A program made the position numbers and the translations under genes. The notes below the pieces were generated by a model that made no database searches, was not told where the DNA came from, and worked only from the letters and a program-made list of their open reading frames with translations. From Drosophila pseudoobscura (lineage: Eukaryota > Arthropoda > Insecta > Diptera > Drosophilidae), in NCBI RefSeq assembly GCF_009870125.1, contig NC_046681.1:29906001-29970000 (forward strand): 64,000 nt of DNA, in the 5' to 3' direction. Shown here piece after piece: positions 49,998-61,046 of the stretch (position 1 is the stretch's first letter; each line of letters opens with the position of its first letter).

Positions 49998-50019
49998 ATT
50001 TTTCGGCCAGAGAAGAAAA

Positions 50020-51395
50020 ATGGATTACAATATTCACAAAATCTGTCGCGTTTGCCTGGAGGAGGGCACCCCAGGACCGCTGACGTCCATCTACAGCACA
50101 GACTTTGCCATGATGCCCTCTGTGATGCTGATGCAGTGCGCCAAGATACGAGTATGAGTACCAATTAGAGTAAAGTAAATGTTTGTTTATGTTTATGTTT
50201 ATGTTTTTCTTGATAGGTCTATAAGACAGATGCTTTGCCGTCGGTTATATGCAATAATTGCATCTACCGTCTGGGTGTAGCTTTCCACTTTAAGCAGCAA
50301 TGCGAAAACAGCGATTTGAGATTGCGTCAATATTTGGGTGTACTAGAGTCCTGGCGTCAGGATGCAGCCACCAACACGGACTTTGTAGAGAAACCCATAG
50401 CCCCGAGTCATATACTGATCTCCAGTGATGAGGAGGAGCCAGCGGACACTAAGACGAGCAAACGGCGCTCGCGTTATCAGCGCAAGCCGCCCGAACAGCA
50501 CAAGAAACGCGGACCAAAACCCCTGCCCAAGATGCCACACACCTGCTACGAGTGTCACAAGAGTTTCAAGTGCATTGCTCAGCTTACCCAGCACATACGA
50601 ACGCACACGGGAGAGAAACCGTATCAGTGCGGCTATTGCATCCAGCGCTTTGCCCAGAAGTACAATCTGAAGGTGCACGAACGTACCCACACGGGCGACA
50701 AACCCTTCCAATGCGAGATTTGCTCCAAACAGTTTTCAGCGTTGGGCAACTTTCAAGCGCATCAAAAGATCCACATCGGTGTGAGGGATCAGATCTGCTC
50801 GCTGTGCCAAAAGGGCTTTTATACGGCCGGTGATCTGTCCAAGCACATGATAACCCACACTGGCATCAAGAATCATCATTGCGATGTTTGTGGCAAAGCC
50901 TTCAGTCGGCGACGTGATATGCGATCACACAAACTGAAGCTCCATCCTTTGGAGTCCAGCACGGTCCACGATATTGTGGATGATGATGATGATGAGGCCA
51001 TAGACACGGATCCCGTGGGTCTGGATACCCTCGACGATGATCATGCCCACTTCAAGTGTCCCGACTGTGATAAAGCCTTCGATACTGCCGACAGTCTTAG
51101 CTTGCACTTCCGCACCCATGCAGTGAACAACAACCTCCTGAATCTACCCTTGCCGCCTGCTCCACCCATGTCTCATCACTACCATCACCATCATCCGGCA
51201 GGGAGTGCACCGTCCTCGGCAGCCATGCATCATCACGATGCACTGCATCATCTGGGTCCACCAAATGCAGCCACACAAATGGGAATGGCCGCCATGGCTC
51301 ACATGTTAGCACCACCGCCGCCGCCACCACCCACGCCCAGTGAGGGACGCTACTCAATGCTCCATCACACGGCGGCCCAAAGGTTGCACTACTAA
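50020..51395 (+). CDS. ZAD-type C2H2 zinc-finger transcription factor, six fingers
   Basis: A nuclear DNA-binding protein of the large insect ZAD family. Exons 50020-50151 and 50217-51395 join in phase 0 to 436 residues. The N-terminal ZAD (about residues 9-85) has CRVCLEEG and later CNNCIYRLGVAFHFK, supplying the two zinc cysteine pairs and dimer interface. A basic acidic-patch linker (SSDEEEP, KKRGPKP) follows. Five tandem fingers occupy about 153-260 with THTGEKP and THTGDKP linkers. After an Asp-rich spacer a sixth finger (FKCPDCDKAF) lies near 324-346. The C-terminus is His/Pro/Ala-rich with poly-Pro. I do not give a symbol; a 35F-region ZAD gene of D. melanogaster is the likely orthologue. 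The intron carries four TTTATG repeats. AATAAA is at 51491. Confidence 0.93.
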
Positions 51396-51890
51396 ATGGA
51401 CGGCTTGGGGGTTTTAGATAATATGGAACACTTTTATTTATGTACGTTAATATAAAATGGAATATTTGCATGTTTGCTTTGTATCTTTACAATAAATACA
51501 TGTAGAATTTGGCAAGCACAGCTTCTATAAGATCATTACGATTGCTAATGTCAATGGAAAGATCGTATTCTTTTCGTTATACCGACTTAAATGCAAAAAA
51601 CTAAACACACTAAAAACTTCCTTATACGTATACGTATAGTGGTACATAAAATTGTCATAACTGTAGGTATATATAAAACTTATATATTGATTTGTGTCGT
51701 AAAAATTGTCATATATGTCAATATTGATTGGTTTGTTTGGTATTGGTATGCATCGTTGGTATTGGCTCCTGATCTGATCTCCAGTTTATAAAGTGTATAC
51801 TATAGTAAAAGAATCTCCTCCAAAATAAGAGTCATCATAAAATATTGCTTTGAACAACGGCCTGTATGGGCGTGTTTATGTTGTGGTCCT
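51396..51890. other. Convergent 3' regions of the ZAD zinc-finger gene and GMF
   Basis: AT-rich and noncoding. The zinc-finger transcript probably ends after AATAAA at 51491-51496; GMF reads toward it from the other side. Confidence 0.5.
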
Positions 51891-52647
51891 CTACTTTAGC
51901 TTCTCCCTGAGCCACTCTTCGGTTAGTTCGTCCAGTTCTCGTATTTCGTAGACGCGTGTGAGATCCACCTCGCGCTGCAGAGCGCTCTTTGTGCAGGCAT
52001 ACATCATCTGCAGTTCAATCTGAAATCCCATTTTAATGGCGATGCTTTGTACATTCTGAAGGTGCACATACCTGGCTGTCCCTTGGTGTATAGAATATGA
52101 AGCACATCGGATATGATATACGCTGATCATCGTGCACCATTTTGTATGTATAGATAATATAGCGCGGCTGATGGCCTGGAAGTGTGTCCTGCAGCTCATC
52201 CACGGATATATCATCAATAAATTCATCCAGCACCACAGATTGCTTCTCTCTATCGACTTTCACTATTTTGGGCAGCGAAGGGGAAATAGAGAAAGAGATC
52301 ATCAATCAATCACATCCCCACTTAATTGGTTGGGGACACGCATAGGCCCCGGTCCTATATGACTATACTTTTAGCCATGACATGGAAATTTTTAGCTTAC
52401 ATATCAAAGCCGCATTGTTTTTACTTTTACTGAAGCGAAACTTTTTCAGTTCCTCCAGCACTTCGATGCTGATATCGCATATTTTGTTATCACCCTGTGG
52501 AGCAAAAATATCATATTAATTATAGATGCATAGAAACAGAAACCACCGGACCGGACCTTATCTTACAAAAGCAATCAAAACACGCCCACAGGGCCATTAG
52601 TCATGCTTCTGGTAATTGATGTTCGACTTGGCCAAATCACTTACCAT
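51891..52647 (-). CDS. GMF: Glia maturation factor (ADF/cofilin fold), Arp2/3 debranching factor
   Basis: GMF binds Arp2/3 and severs actin branches. Four exons, 52647-52645, 52494-52401, 52262-52072 and 52019-51891, join in frame to 138 residues, the expected family length. Exon 1 is only the ATG, followed at once by GTAAGTG. Exon 2 begins GDNKICDIS and contains LEELKKFRFSKSKNNAAL; then KVDREKQSVVLDE, LPGHQPRYIIYTYK, HDDQRISYPMCFIFYTP, ELQMMYACTK and LTEEWLREKL, each matching human GMF-beta in order. Two DRE words lie at 52811-52818 and 52843-52850, about 165-205 bp upstream. The start-codon-only exon is unusual, but alternatives in intron 1 would break the conserved N-terminus. Confidence 0.93.
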
Positions 52648-52810
52648 TGCTATAGTTAAATGGGGACTGTGGAAAACACTCTCCTCTGGGAACTTCTTTG
52701 GCAGGTCTTGAGGAGGATTTCTTGCTTTAAAAACTCAAAGTATCACTGGCCTGGCCTTTTGTTTGGTTTTTTTTGTTTTTGCTGTCTTGCTAGGGATGTT
52801 AATATTGATA

Positions 52811-52850
52811 TATCGATATTTATTTGAAACATCGACCATTATTATCGATA
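52811..52850. promoter_or_regulatory. Two DRE sites upstream of GMF
   Basis: Perfect TATCGATA words at 52811-52818 and 52843-52850. These bind DREF and mark housekeeping and proliferation promoters in Drosophila. The position fits GMF on the minus strand. Confidence 0.7.
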
Positions 52851-52923
52851 CGAAATAAAGAATTTAATATACATAGTTTAATTATTTCCTTCATATATAG
52901 TCTATATAATAGTATACACCTTA

Positions 52924-53589
52924 CTAGAAAGATAGATATGCACTAGTTTCGCTTCTAGTTGAGCTAGAAGCAGCGTATTGGTAGAATTGTAGTTTCAAAA
53001 CCGACAATTTGACTATAACTATGCGTGTTTTGGCATTGAGTTCATCTACGTCAACCAGATCCAGACATTCAAGTTGATTAAGAACAGGCAATCCTTCTCC
53101 GCTATATGAGGAGCTAGACTCCAACTTCAGTTTCCGTAGACACGTGAATTGCTTGAGATTGTAAACAAATTTCGTCATTAAAGCACAGAAAAGCGTCCAC
53201 ATATTTGAGCTTTTTCAGGCTGTATAGATCGGTCCATTCGTTACTGGACACAAGGTCAATTTTCAAATTTTCAATATTCGTACAGTGGCTCCGCAAGAGT
53301 CACAGCAGCTTATCGGCACCTAATCTAGGATATATGTAGCTAACCAGATACTGGCCTACGAGCTGCAACGAATCTTCAGTGACTCACCAATATGTTTGTA
53401 CCGATAGCTGGCGTATATTCCGCATTTATCTCTAATATATCCGTTCGTGGAAGCTATGTTTAGCAGGTCTTTTAAGTCTAAATAATCCAGAATTTCAGAG
53501 ACAGATGCGCATAATAAAATTAAACCGTCGATGAATGCAGTTTGTGGTGCACTACGACCGGTTGCACCCGTTCCTCGCAAATGCGCCAT
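52924..53589 (-). pseudogene. F-box/leucine-rich-repeat gene, apparently decayed
   Basis: The first 60 codons (from 53589) hold an F-box-like VSEILDYLDLKDLLNIASTNGYIRDKC, followed by a donor-like GTGAGT near 53386. Further on, leucine-rich segments appear: NIENLKIDLVSSNEW, LYSLKKLKYVDAFLCF, then LKQFTCLRKLKLESS, LNQLECLDLV and KLSVLKLQFY. The LRR part switches reading frame once, near 53170, where one extra A in GACGAAATTT separates the two halves, and a TGA interrupts the same frame near 53305. A splice cannot easily explain either, so I call a broken host gene, or an assembly error. It would have targeted substrates to an SCF ubiquitin ligase. The start lies only 14 bp from a DRE shared with c(2)M. 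Confidence 0.6.
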
Positions 53590-53602
53590 CTATGGTAGAT
53601 AG

Positions 53603-53610
53603 TATCGATA
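53603..53610. promoter_or_regulatory. DRE between F-box relic and c(2)M
   Basis: Perfect TATCGATA, 14 bp from the F-box relic start codon and 156 bp from that of c(2)M. It probably serves a divergent promoter, now mainly c(2)M. Confidence 0.6.
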
Positions 53611-53765
53611 GCACTATTGATTAGTCTATTTTCAAGTACTATGCGCACCAGGGCTTCATGTTTTTACCGTTGGTTCAAAGTAACAATGTGGAGTGGGGAT
53701 GTTTTTTTTTCATATTTACCTGAAGCACATGTAATCAAATTGAATTGTAACCATCTGAAAAAAAT

Positions 53766-55877
53766 ATGCTTCGAACTCTAGACTTAGCCCGGTATGAAAG
53801 CAACCTGCTTGAGCCCTGCTGGAAGGCAGGCGCCGCCAAAAGCCTACGAGCAACAGGTGTTGGCCGAAATGAGATCGCTGCGGTGAACATAGTGGCCTGC
53901 TGGTAAGTTGCTTTTGGCCAGAAAAAAAAACACAAAAACGTACGTTTGCTCACTGGTATGGATTTTTAGCAAGCAGATAACTGATTTAATAGATGAAAAT
54001 AAATTAAGAAGAAACGAGACGAGGTCCTTGAACACACGTTCCAAAGGATATGTTAATTTTAAGGGCATTACGCGTCTCACCCATGGAGTGGTCCATATAT
54101 ACAGGAGTCAAGTGGACACATTGTTGGGTAAATTTAAATCAAATAAAACCAATAGCAAATTGATTATACTTAAAAATGACGATGCCGATACAGATGATGC
54201 GAAACGTTTGCTGGATCAAATGAATCACACAACGTTCGACTTTGTGCTCACTACGAAGAAAACGGTGGTGATGAAACAGGCAGAAGGGCGAACCCACCGA
54301 AAACGCAAGCACGTTATAACCAAACAGGCCAGGGTAACTCTCTCGAAGTGTCCCAGAATCCAAGAGCCCGCGCTGCTGGATGATGATGTCTTGAATCACT
54401 ATCGCGCCCTTATGACTGATTGCCAGGTGTGGAAGGCAGAGAGCACACAGGAAGTCGTAGAAGAGGTAGGCTAAGAACCAAAAGCTTCCCTAGCTCTGAA
54501 TACTTTTTCACATTTGTTTCCATAGTCCATTGAGCTGCCTCGAATGGTTCAAGAAACAAACTTGACCATCACCGAAGAGTTTGCTGTCTATGAAGATCAT
54601 AGTTCTGTAAAGGAAGAGGGATTTGGAGACGCCGGGCAGGTGGATTTGACTATATTTGAAGAGCTCTACCCCTTAAAGTCCTTAAGGCATCACTCTTTGA
54701 GCCCGAATTTAACGCACACTTTAGATCCCAAATTGGATAAGCGTATCAATCCATTTGGAAGCTCAATTTCTGATAGTGTTATTCAGACGATAATTCAGGA
54801 TAATAGTACTACATCAGCGACTACAGTATACCACCGGGATGCAGATGCACCCTCGTTACCGTCACTTCCACCGCACTCACCCACCGATAGCTATGTACCT
54901 AGGAAAAAGTCAAAAAAACGAGGCAAACAAAAAAAATTAATAGTTGACAAATGTATCAAATATTCTCGTGATGAACTAATCAAGCACAGACATCAGTACC
55001 TATATAATCACAGGAACAAAGTGTTAAAAGCACCGTCTCCCAGTAAGGTACTAAAAAGTGAGAAAAAACTTCTATCAACTCTGAAGAACAAGTAAGGAAA
55101 ATAAAGCCTCAATACATTAAGCAACTATTCCTTTAGCGCTTTCTTGTCAGCTTTATCTTTCCAGATTTTTTAAAAAGACGTCAGAGCCATACATTAACTG
55201 TAGAACAAATGGAAACCGACTGTGAGAGTATATTAAAAACGATTTTTGGTGACGACTATACTGACACTCTGGCCAAGGATGTATTTGGTGGGCTTTCGGA
55301 ACTGCTCATAGCAGCTAATCCAGGAGAAATAGCTGCTGCTGTTCCGCCTATGTCAGTTGGAGATATTGAAAACAATACACCGCCTCCACTGTTGCCTGTA
55401 AATGTGAAGGCGGTAACTCCCGTCAACAACAATCATTTCTATAAGCATAAAACAACAATCTACGAGGATAATCCATTTGGTAAGATACGGCAGCTCTTAA
55501 ACAGACTCACTGCATACAGATTCTATCATTTTTAACACTTCCAATGCCAATACAGACAGCCACGACGTAATGATGGACCTTTTGGACACATGGCGCCACT
55601 TTCCAGACCTCAAAGGAATAGATGCAAATGAATTCATCACGTCTTTTCCGCACCGCACTAAAGCGGCCCTGGCTTTCAGTCACCTCTTAAGTAAGATGCA
55701 AAATGGTCTTACTTTCTAGAATCTAGATGATCTACATATCTTTTGCTTGCAGCTCTCGTACGTGACAATTTCATAAGTATCTCGAAAAGGCCAAACTCCA
55801 ATGAAATGGATCAAATAACACTGGGCGAACAGTCCAATGCCCTAATTGTAAATGTAGCGCTGGACAAGCAGTCATAA
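53766..55877 (+). CDS. c(2)M: C(2)M, meiotic kleisin (Rec8/Rad21-related) of the synaptonemal complex
   Basis: C(2)M is the fly's divergent meiotic alpha-kleisin; it lies on the lateral element and promotes crossing over in oocytes. Six exons (53766-53902, 53970-54465, 54526-55091, 55151-55479, 55556-55690, 55753-55877) join with consistent phases to 595 residues. The N-terminus has the SMC3-binding kleisin pattern, ending GYVNFKGITRLTHGVVHIYRS followed by QVDTLLGKF (compare Rad21 HLLLGVVRIY). The middle is long, polar and weakly conserved with a basic KKSKKRGKQKK. The last two exons carry the winged-helix end (TSFPHRTKAALAFSHLL). The identity rests on kleisin ends, size and recalled location; sequence is fast-evolving. 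At exon 4 the acceptor at 55149-55150, not the one at 55163-55164, keeps the frame. The 3' AATAAA is at 56187. Confidence 0.85.
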
Positions 55878-56243
55878 TTTTGTTTTTTTTTTGTAACAAT
55901 TTAACGAAATTGTTACCGACTTTTTTAAGAATTGTTAGAAAAGTCCCATGCGCGTGTAGCAAGGGCATTTTATCATTATCTATCATGAAATTTATATTAT
56001 TTTTGTTACTTTTGTTATTCCACCTCAAACGAACCGTCATCTTTGAGTTTCTTTATCTTTTTCTTTTTGTTACTATTACGTTACCATAGTTATATTAATT
56101 CATCAACATTTTTCGTATTTTCCTAGAACCGTACTTGTTGTCTTTGTTACAAAAAAATCTCTCATTCTCTCCTGTGACAACACCGAAATAAAAACAAAGA
56201 AAATAATTAAACAAAAGGAATACAATGATGTGACTGGAAAGGC

Positions 56244-57154
56244 TTAAATGCCAATCTGCTGGGCCAGACCCGAGTAAATGTGCAGCGTGCAGAAGCCAAT
56301 GACAGCGGCCACCAAAGCCTTCACAGCAATCGTCAGCCAAGGTCCAATGGTCAGGATATGTAGGAGACCCTCTAGCCAGACACCTTTGAAAACGGTCACA
56401 GCCAGCAGTACGCTAACCAGTGGCTTCAATGCCTTATTCAGATCGTGGCGCGTGAACAGCCAAATGAGCGTGGCAGTGGATATGTGCTGAACAAGCATAA
56501 CGTTCGACTCCAAACATTTGAGTATGTAGATCCAGCTGAATTCAGTGCCACGGGCACCCACCCAGAGCATAATGCCACGTGAGAGAATAACCTCGGCAGT
56601 GGCCCCTGCAGAAATGGAGGGGAGGGAGATCATCTAATTGATTTCTGTCATAAATTATTTAGGTTACTCACAGCCAAGACCAGCCGTAATAAGTTTTGAA
56701 TGTCCCTTGCCAGGTATGCGGCTCAGAATCAAAGCAAACCCAAGCAAATCGGCTATATCCACGCTGCAACGGAAGATTTCCTGAAATGAAAAATCACACC
56801 TTAACCTTACTACAATGCAAATATGGCGCCGTTACTGATAAAGACTCACCGCAAAGAAGTTAAACTCGCCGTTGCCAGTGGAGGATGTATCCGAGTAAAA
56901 GAACGTGGCCAGAACAAGCATCTTACAAAGTTGGGTGAATATATAAATGCCGCCCGCCTGTATGCACTTCCAAAATGCCCCATATTCGGAGCTGTACGAG
57001 TGTGCCGGGCAAAGAAAGGTACATATGATAAATGTTTTTATTGATTCAGAATGACCCACATTCAAGGGCCCCAAACTTACAGGCCGGAGTATTTATAGGT
57101 GAAGTAATATGGCATCAGCAACGCTACACAGTTCCCGAAATGATATAGCGTCAT
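56244..57154 (-). CDS. TMEM147 orthologue, ER membrane protein of the Nicalin-NOMO translocon complex
   Basis: A multipass ER protein that works with Nicalin and NOMO at the translocon for multi-spanning substrates. Exons 57154-57081, 56991-56850, 56780-56672 and 56605-56244 join in phase to 228 residues (human 224). The order of conserved segments matches TMEM147: [84 protein letters not shown] and [12 protein letters not shown]. Seven hydrophobic segments can be seen. It is head-to-head with Syx5 over 489 bp containing two DREs, and tail-to-tail with c(2)M; only 366 bp separate the stops, and the c(2)M poly(A) word lies 52 bp from its stop. Confidence 0.92.
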
Positions 57155-57235
57155 TTTATTTGATAATTATGATAATATTTTCTTTATTAAATTAAAACAT
57201 AGGAGAGGAGGAAAAAACGCAGCTGTCACTTGCGC

Positions 57236-57257
57236 TATCGATATCTGCATATCGATA
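57236..57257. promoter_or_regulatory. Paired DREs, TMEM147 / Syx5 divergent promoter
   Basis: Two perfect TATCGATA words (57236-57243 and 57250-57257), 14 bp apart, lie 82 bp upstream of the TMEM147 ATG and about 390 bp upstream of Syx5. They fit DREF-driven housekeeping expression of both. Confidence 0.75.
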
Positions 57258-57642
57258 TACAGCTATTCAACACGTCATCTGCCATCTGTGAAGTCTGCTA
57301 AGAGTGTGTGTTTGTTTGTGTGTGCGCCCGTGCTGCGTGTGTGTGTGTGTCTGTGAGTTTTCTCGTAGAATTCAATCAAATCTTTTAATTAATATACACA
57401 GCCAAATTCCAATGATGTTCAAACCAAAATTAATGTTATAGAACACACAGAGTATGACTTCCACTTATTGAGCCAAAGATATACGAAAAAAACCTAGAAA
57501 AGCAGGCGAAAACACACACAAAAAAGTTTCGCAACGAAAGGAAAGTCCATTCCAGATCTTTGTGAATATTCCAGTGCATGACGAATGCAAAAAGAAAACT
57601 AGCAACGTCAACTCGTGGGGGCAAAGCGTAACTTGAAATGAG

Positions 57643-59108
57643 ATGCAAACTCGACGACGACTCCATCAAACGGACCAGCAGGATTACAGCAACACCTATA
57701 CCCTTCAAGCAGCGGAGGATCAACAAGCATCGAGCGGCGGAGGACCTCACGCGTTAATACAACCTGGACAGCAATCACTGCTGCAGCCAGCAGGAGTCAC
57801 CCTTGACTCGGCCATTCACATTGGCGATCCGCAGTCATTGGCTTCAAGCGGAACAACAGACTCCGACGACAAGTACGGCAAGGCAGCTCGTCAGTGGAAC
57901 TTACGAGCCTTCTCTGGCCAGGCACTGCGCACATTGAGTGCCGCCGCAGCTGTTGTCACCGGCAATCATCCAGGCGACAATAATAACGACAACAACTACC
58001 ACTACAGTACTGTCGCAGCCCCACAAACTGAGCGAGAGCCAGATACTGAGCCAGAGCCAGAGCAGGAGATATTCATCATGGCAGCAAGAGATCGAACGGC
58101 GGAGTTCGCCAATGCGATACGTTCGCTGCAGGCACGCAACATCACACGGGCCGTCAACATCCGGGATCCCCGCAAGGCCAAGCAGATTCAAAGCTATTCA
58201 GAGTTTATGATGGTGGCCAAATTTATTGGCAAGAACATAGCCAGTACCTATGTCAAGCTGGAGAAGCTAACCCTGTGTGAGTGATTGATTGTATTCAAGT
58301 GTGGAAATGGAAGAATTCTTCATGTAATCCTTTCTTTTTGTTTGCAGTGGCCAAGAAAAAGAGCCTCTTCGATGACAGACCGCAGGAGATACAGGAACTG
58401 ACCTACATCATCAAGGGTGATCTGAATGCATTGAATCAGCAGATTGCCCGCCTGCAGGAAATCTCCAAGGACCAGCGACGCAACACGAGCGGCAAACATC
58501 TGGTATCACATTCCTCCAACATGGTCCTAGCACTCCAATCAAAGCTGGCCAGCATGAGCACGGATTTCAAGCAAATTCTGGAAGTGCGTACCGAAAATCT
58601 CAAACACCAGAAGACGCGTCGTGATCAGTTCAGTCAGGGGCCAGGTCCCAGGGCTGCTCACTCGGTATCCCCATCGACGGCCAAACAGGGCTCGCTGCTG
58701 ATGAGCGAGGAGAACCAAGCGATCAGCATAGACATGGGTGGCAGCAGTGATACATCACCGCTCCTAGGACCACCGGCTCGCCTGCAGCAGCAGCAGCAAC
58801 AGCAAATGGCCATCTACGACGAGTCGGACAATTATGTTCAACAGCGGGCTGAGACAATGCAAAACATTGAATCGACAATTGTTGAGCTGGGCGGCATATT
58901 CCAGCAGCTGGCGCATATGGTCAAAGAACAGGAGGAGATTGTCGAACGCATCGATACGAATGTGGCCGACGCTGAGCTGAATATTGAGGCAGCGCATGGC
59001 GAGATTCTCAAGTACTTTCAGTCTGTCTCAAAGAATCGCTGGCTGATGATTAAGATATTCGGTGTTTTGATATTCTTCTTTATATTCTTTGTTGTTTTTA
59101 TGTCATAA
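57643..59108 (+). CDS. Syx5: Syntaxin 5, Golgi Qa-SNARE
   Basis: Drives ER-to-Golgi and intra-Golgi fusion. Exons 57643-58276 and 58348-59108 join in phase 1 (T|TG) to 464 residues. A polar Gln/Ser-rich head leads to the conserved TAEFANAIRSLQARN at about residue 150 and LEKLTLLAKKKSLFDDRPQEIQELTYIIK across the junction. The Habc region follows, then the SNARE motif (GGIFQQLAHMVKEQEEIVERID..., residues ~385-440) and a C-terminal anchor (IKIFGVLIFFFIFFVVFM) with only one residue after it, as for tail-anchored SNAREs. A second Met in good context (ATCATGGCAGC, 58078) begins MAARDRTAEF and would give a short form, as in mammals. Poly(A) word AATAAA at 59249. Confidence 0.95.
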
Positions 59109-59803
59109 TCCAATGCCCTTCGCTCAATGCTGCCCAATGCCCCTTACCCCTCTGTATAACACCCAATTATGATTAAACAAGCTTTGGTTTTGAGAAATAT
59201 ATACCATATTCTTTCATGCTGTGGCCTCCCCAACCGATTGGATTGTAAAATAAAGTATAAAGATACGTAAAAACGTGGAAAAAATGCGTTTATTTGAGGC
59301 AGCTAATGTGTAGGTCTCCTCCAAGTCAGTTCCATTATGTTAGATTGTGATATCTATGTTGGTATAGTTGATAAGCGTTTTGGACGTAATCAGGCTCTCC
59401 ATGTCTCCGGCTAGTCGAATAATCCACTATCCCTCAGGCTGCATATAAAAATAGTACAATAATTACTTCGATTTGACTTTTATTTAATGCTTAAAATCCA
59501 ACTACACCAACTACAATGCGAAATGCAAAAAAAATAATACAACTTTACAAAAATATAAAATAAAAATAAATCATAAGCAAACAAGAAAATGCTGATCTGA
59601 TCTGAGTAATATCGTTTGTTATGAATCGCACTGATGGGATTTACACCTAAACTTTACAGATGTGAAATATATTGTTCGCGGCTGTGAGACAATCTCATCC
59701 GAAGGGAGGGGCACACGGCACACCACACTCCCCGTTCCGTACCGTACCGTATGTTTTTATGACAACTTATACACGATGTAGAGATCCCGATCCCCAGGCA
59801 GCT
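59109..59803. other. Convergent 3' regions of Syx5 and cornichon
   Basis: Noncoding. The Syx5 poly(A) word is at 59249. On the minus strand, AATAAA words (TTTATT) at 59479 and 59289 could end cornichon, so the two 3' UTRs nearly meet. Confidence 0.55.
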
Positions 59804-60446
59804 CTATGTGGAGATGAGCGAATAAACCATGCTAAAATTAGCCAAGAAATGTTATACAAATGAGTGAACAGTACCCTGAAAAGCAAATGAATAGATATGC
59901 ATCGCTAATTACCCATAGATGTAGTAGAAGAAACTAATCAAATAGACGGCCAGCTTGATCCAGCCCTCACGCATGTTACGCGACAAGGTGTCCGTCTTCA
60001 GCACCGTTGTAGGATCGTACAAACCCGGTCCGGACATGACTGGACGAGTTTTGTAGCTAAAAGCAGTTCCACGATCAGTTAAGTGAGTCATTATTCGGGC
60101 TGCGCTGCTTACCGCCAAATGTGATACGCAATGAGGGGTATGTTGATGGCCAGGGAGAACCATTCGCCGCACACCAAGAATAACAAATTGAGGAATATGT
60201 GGAGCAAATATTCAGGTAAGACTAGCTGAAAGTAATACAAATCCATTAAGTAACTGAACACATCCCAGAGCGCTACACTGAACTTAGAATACGCACCGGA
60301 TTAAGGCTGTTACATTGATCTATTGGATTTTTATAATCTGTTTTCAGCTCATCAAAGGCAATGACATGGAATATTGCGAAAAATATCAAGAATGCATCGC
60401 CAATCAGGGCAACGATGTAGGTGAAGGCGGTAAAGTTGAAAACCAT
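59804..60446 (-). CDS. cni: cornichon, ER cargo receptor for Gurken/TGF-alpha
   Basis: Cornichon recruits transmembrane growth factors such as Gurken into COPII vesicles, patterning the egg. Four small exons, 60446-60297, 60225-60113, 60056-59913 and 59831-59804, give 144 residues, exactly the fly length. The sequence reads [40 protein letters not shown] (the Gurken-binding loop), [56 protein letters not shown] and ends MVYSLIST. It has three to four hydrophobic segments. The last exon codes only nine residues and was found by seeking the known C-terminus after a TTTTAG acceptor. The promoter is shared with fizzy and has Motif 1 words. Confidence 0.95.
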
Positions 60447-60592
60447 CGTGTAGACAAATAATTCTTGCTAAGGCACGCTTCTAATTATTTACGTAAATTT
60501 TCAATTGTTGTAAAAACTAGCTTGTTTTTTTCTTGCGGGGCGGCGAGATGACAGCTGGGGACCAGGGATGAAAGAACGCGACGACATACGTA

Positions 60593-60912
60593 CGGTCACA
60601 CTAAACTAAAATATATGTGGAGGCAGTGTGGCGGTTGTGAGCACCCAACGAACCTACGGGAAAACTTGGACAGCAAGCAGCCGTGATTTAGAATTGTGAT
60701 AGTTTAATAACGAAGCAAATGTATATGCGAACTCTAACTTTCAAGTCGTGCACATAGTTTTTATAATTCGGTCACAGACGGCACACTTTTCCTATATAAT
60801 AGGCCCGGAAACTTACTTCGAATTTCCTATGCTCTGAACACTTTTAGTATCTCAGTATATATTTTGATGAGCAAAAGTATAATTTTTCGGAAAGCCGCTT
60901 ACGGTCACATTG
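60593..60912. promoter_or_regulatory. cornichon / fizzy divergent promoter with two Motif 1 words
   Basis: CGGTCACACTA at 60593-60603 and CGGTCACATTG at 60902-60912 fit Ohler Motif 1 (M1BP). The second lies 135 bp from the fizzy ATG and the first about 147 bp from the cornichon ATG. A GTATATTTT word is nearby. There is no trace of the repeat tail, so Motif 1 alone does not imply the repeat. Confidence 0.6.
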
Positions 60913-61046
60913 CAATTCCAAATCGAACCGCCATTATTGTTCGCCAAACAACCCACATCCGAGTTTTAGAAACCGAACGCTTGTGCTATTACTAGACCAC
61001 TGGTTAATCATAATTGAAGTACGTGATAAACCCAACATTTGCCAAA

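Noticed and set aside
55163-55208. Alternative c(2)M acceptor at 55163-55164
   Set aside because: It shifts the frame and hits a stop shortly after; the acceptor at 55149-55150 keeps the long frame open.
57643-58284. Syx5 first exon as an independent 213-residue gene
   Set aside because: The frame ends just past a GT donor, and the next exon restores the syntaxin sequence LTLLAKKKSLFDD.
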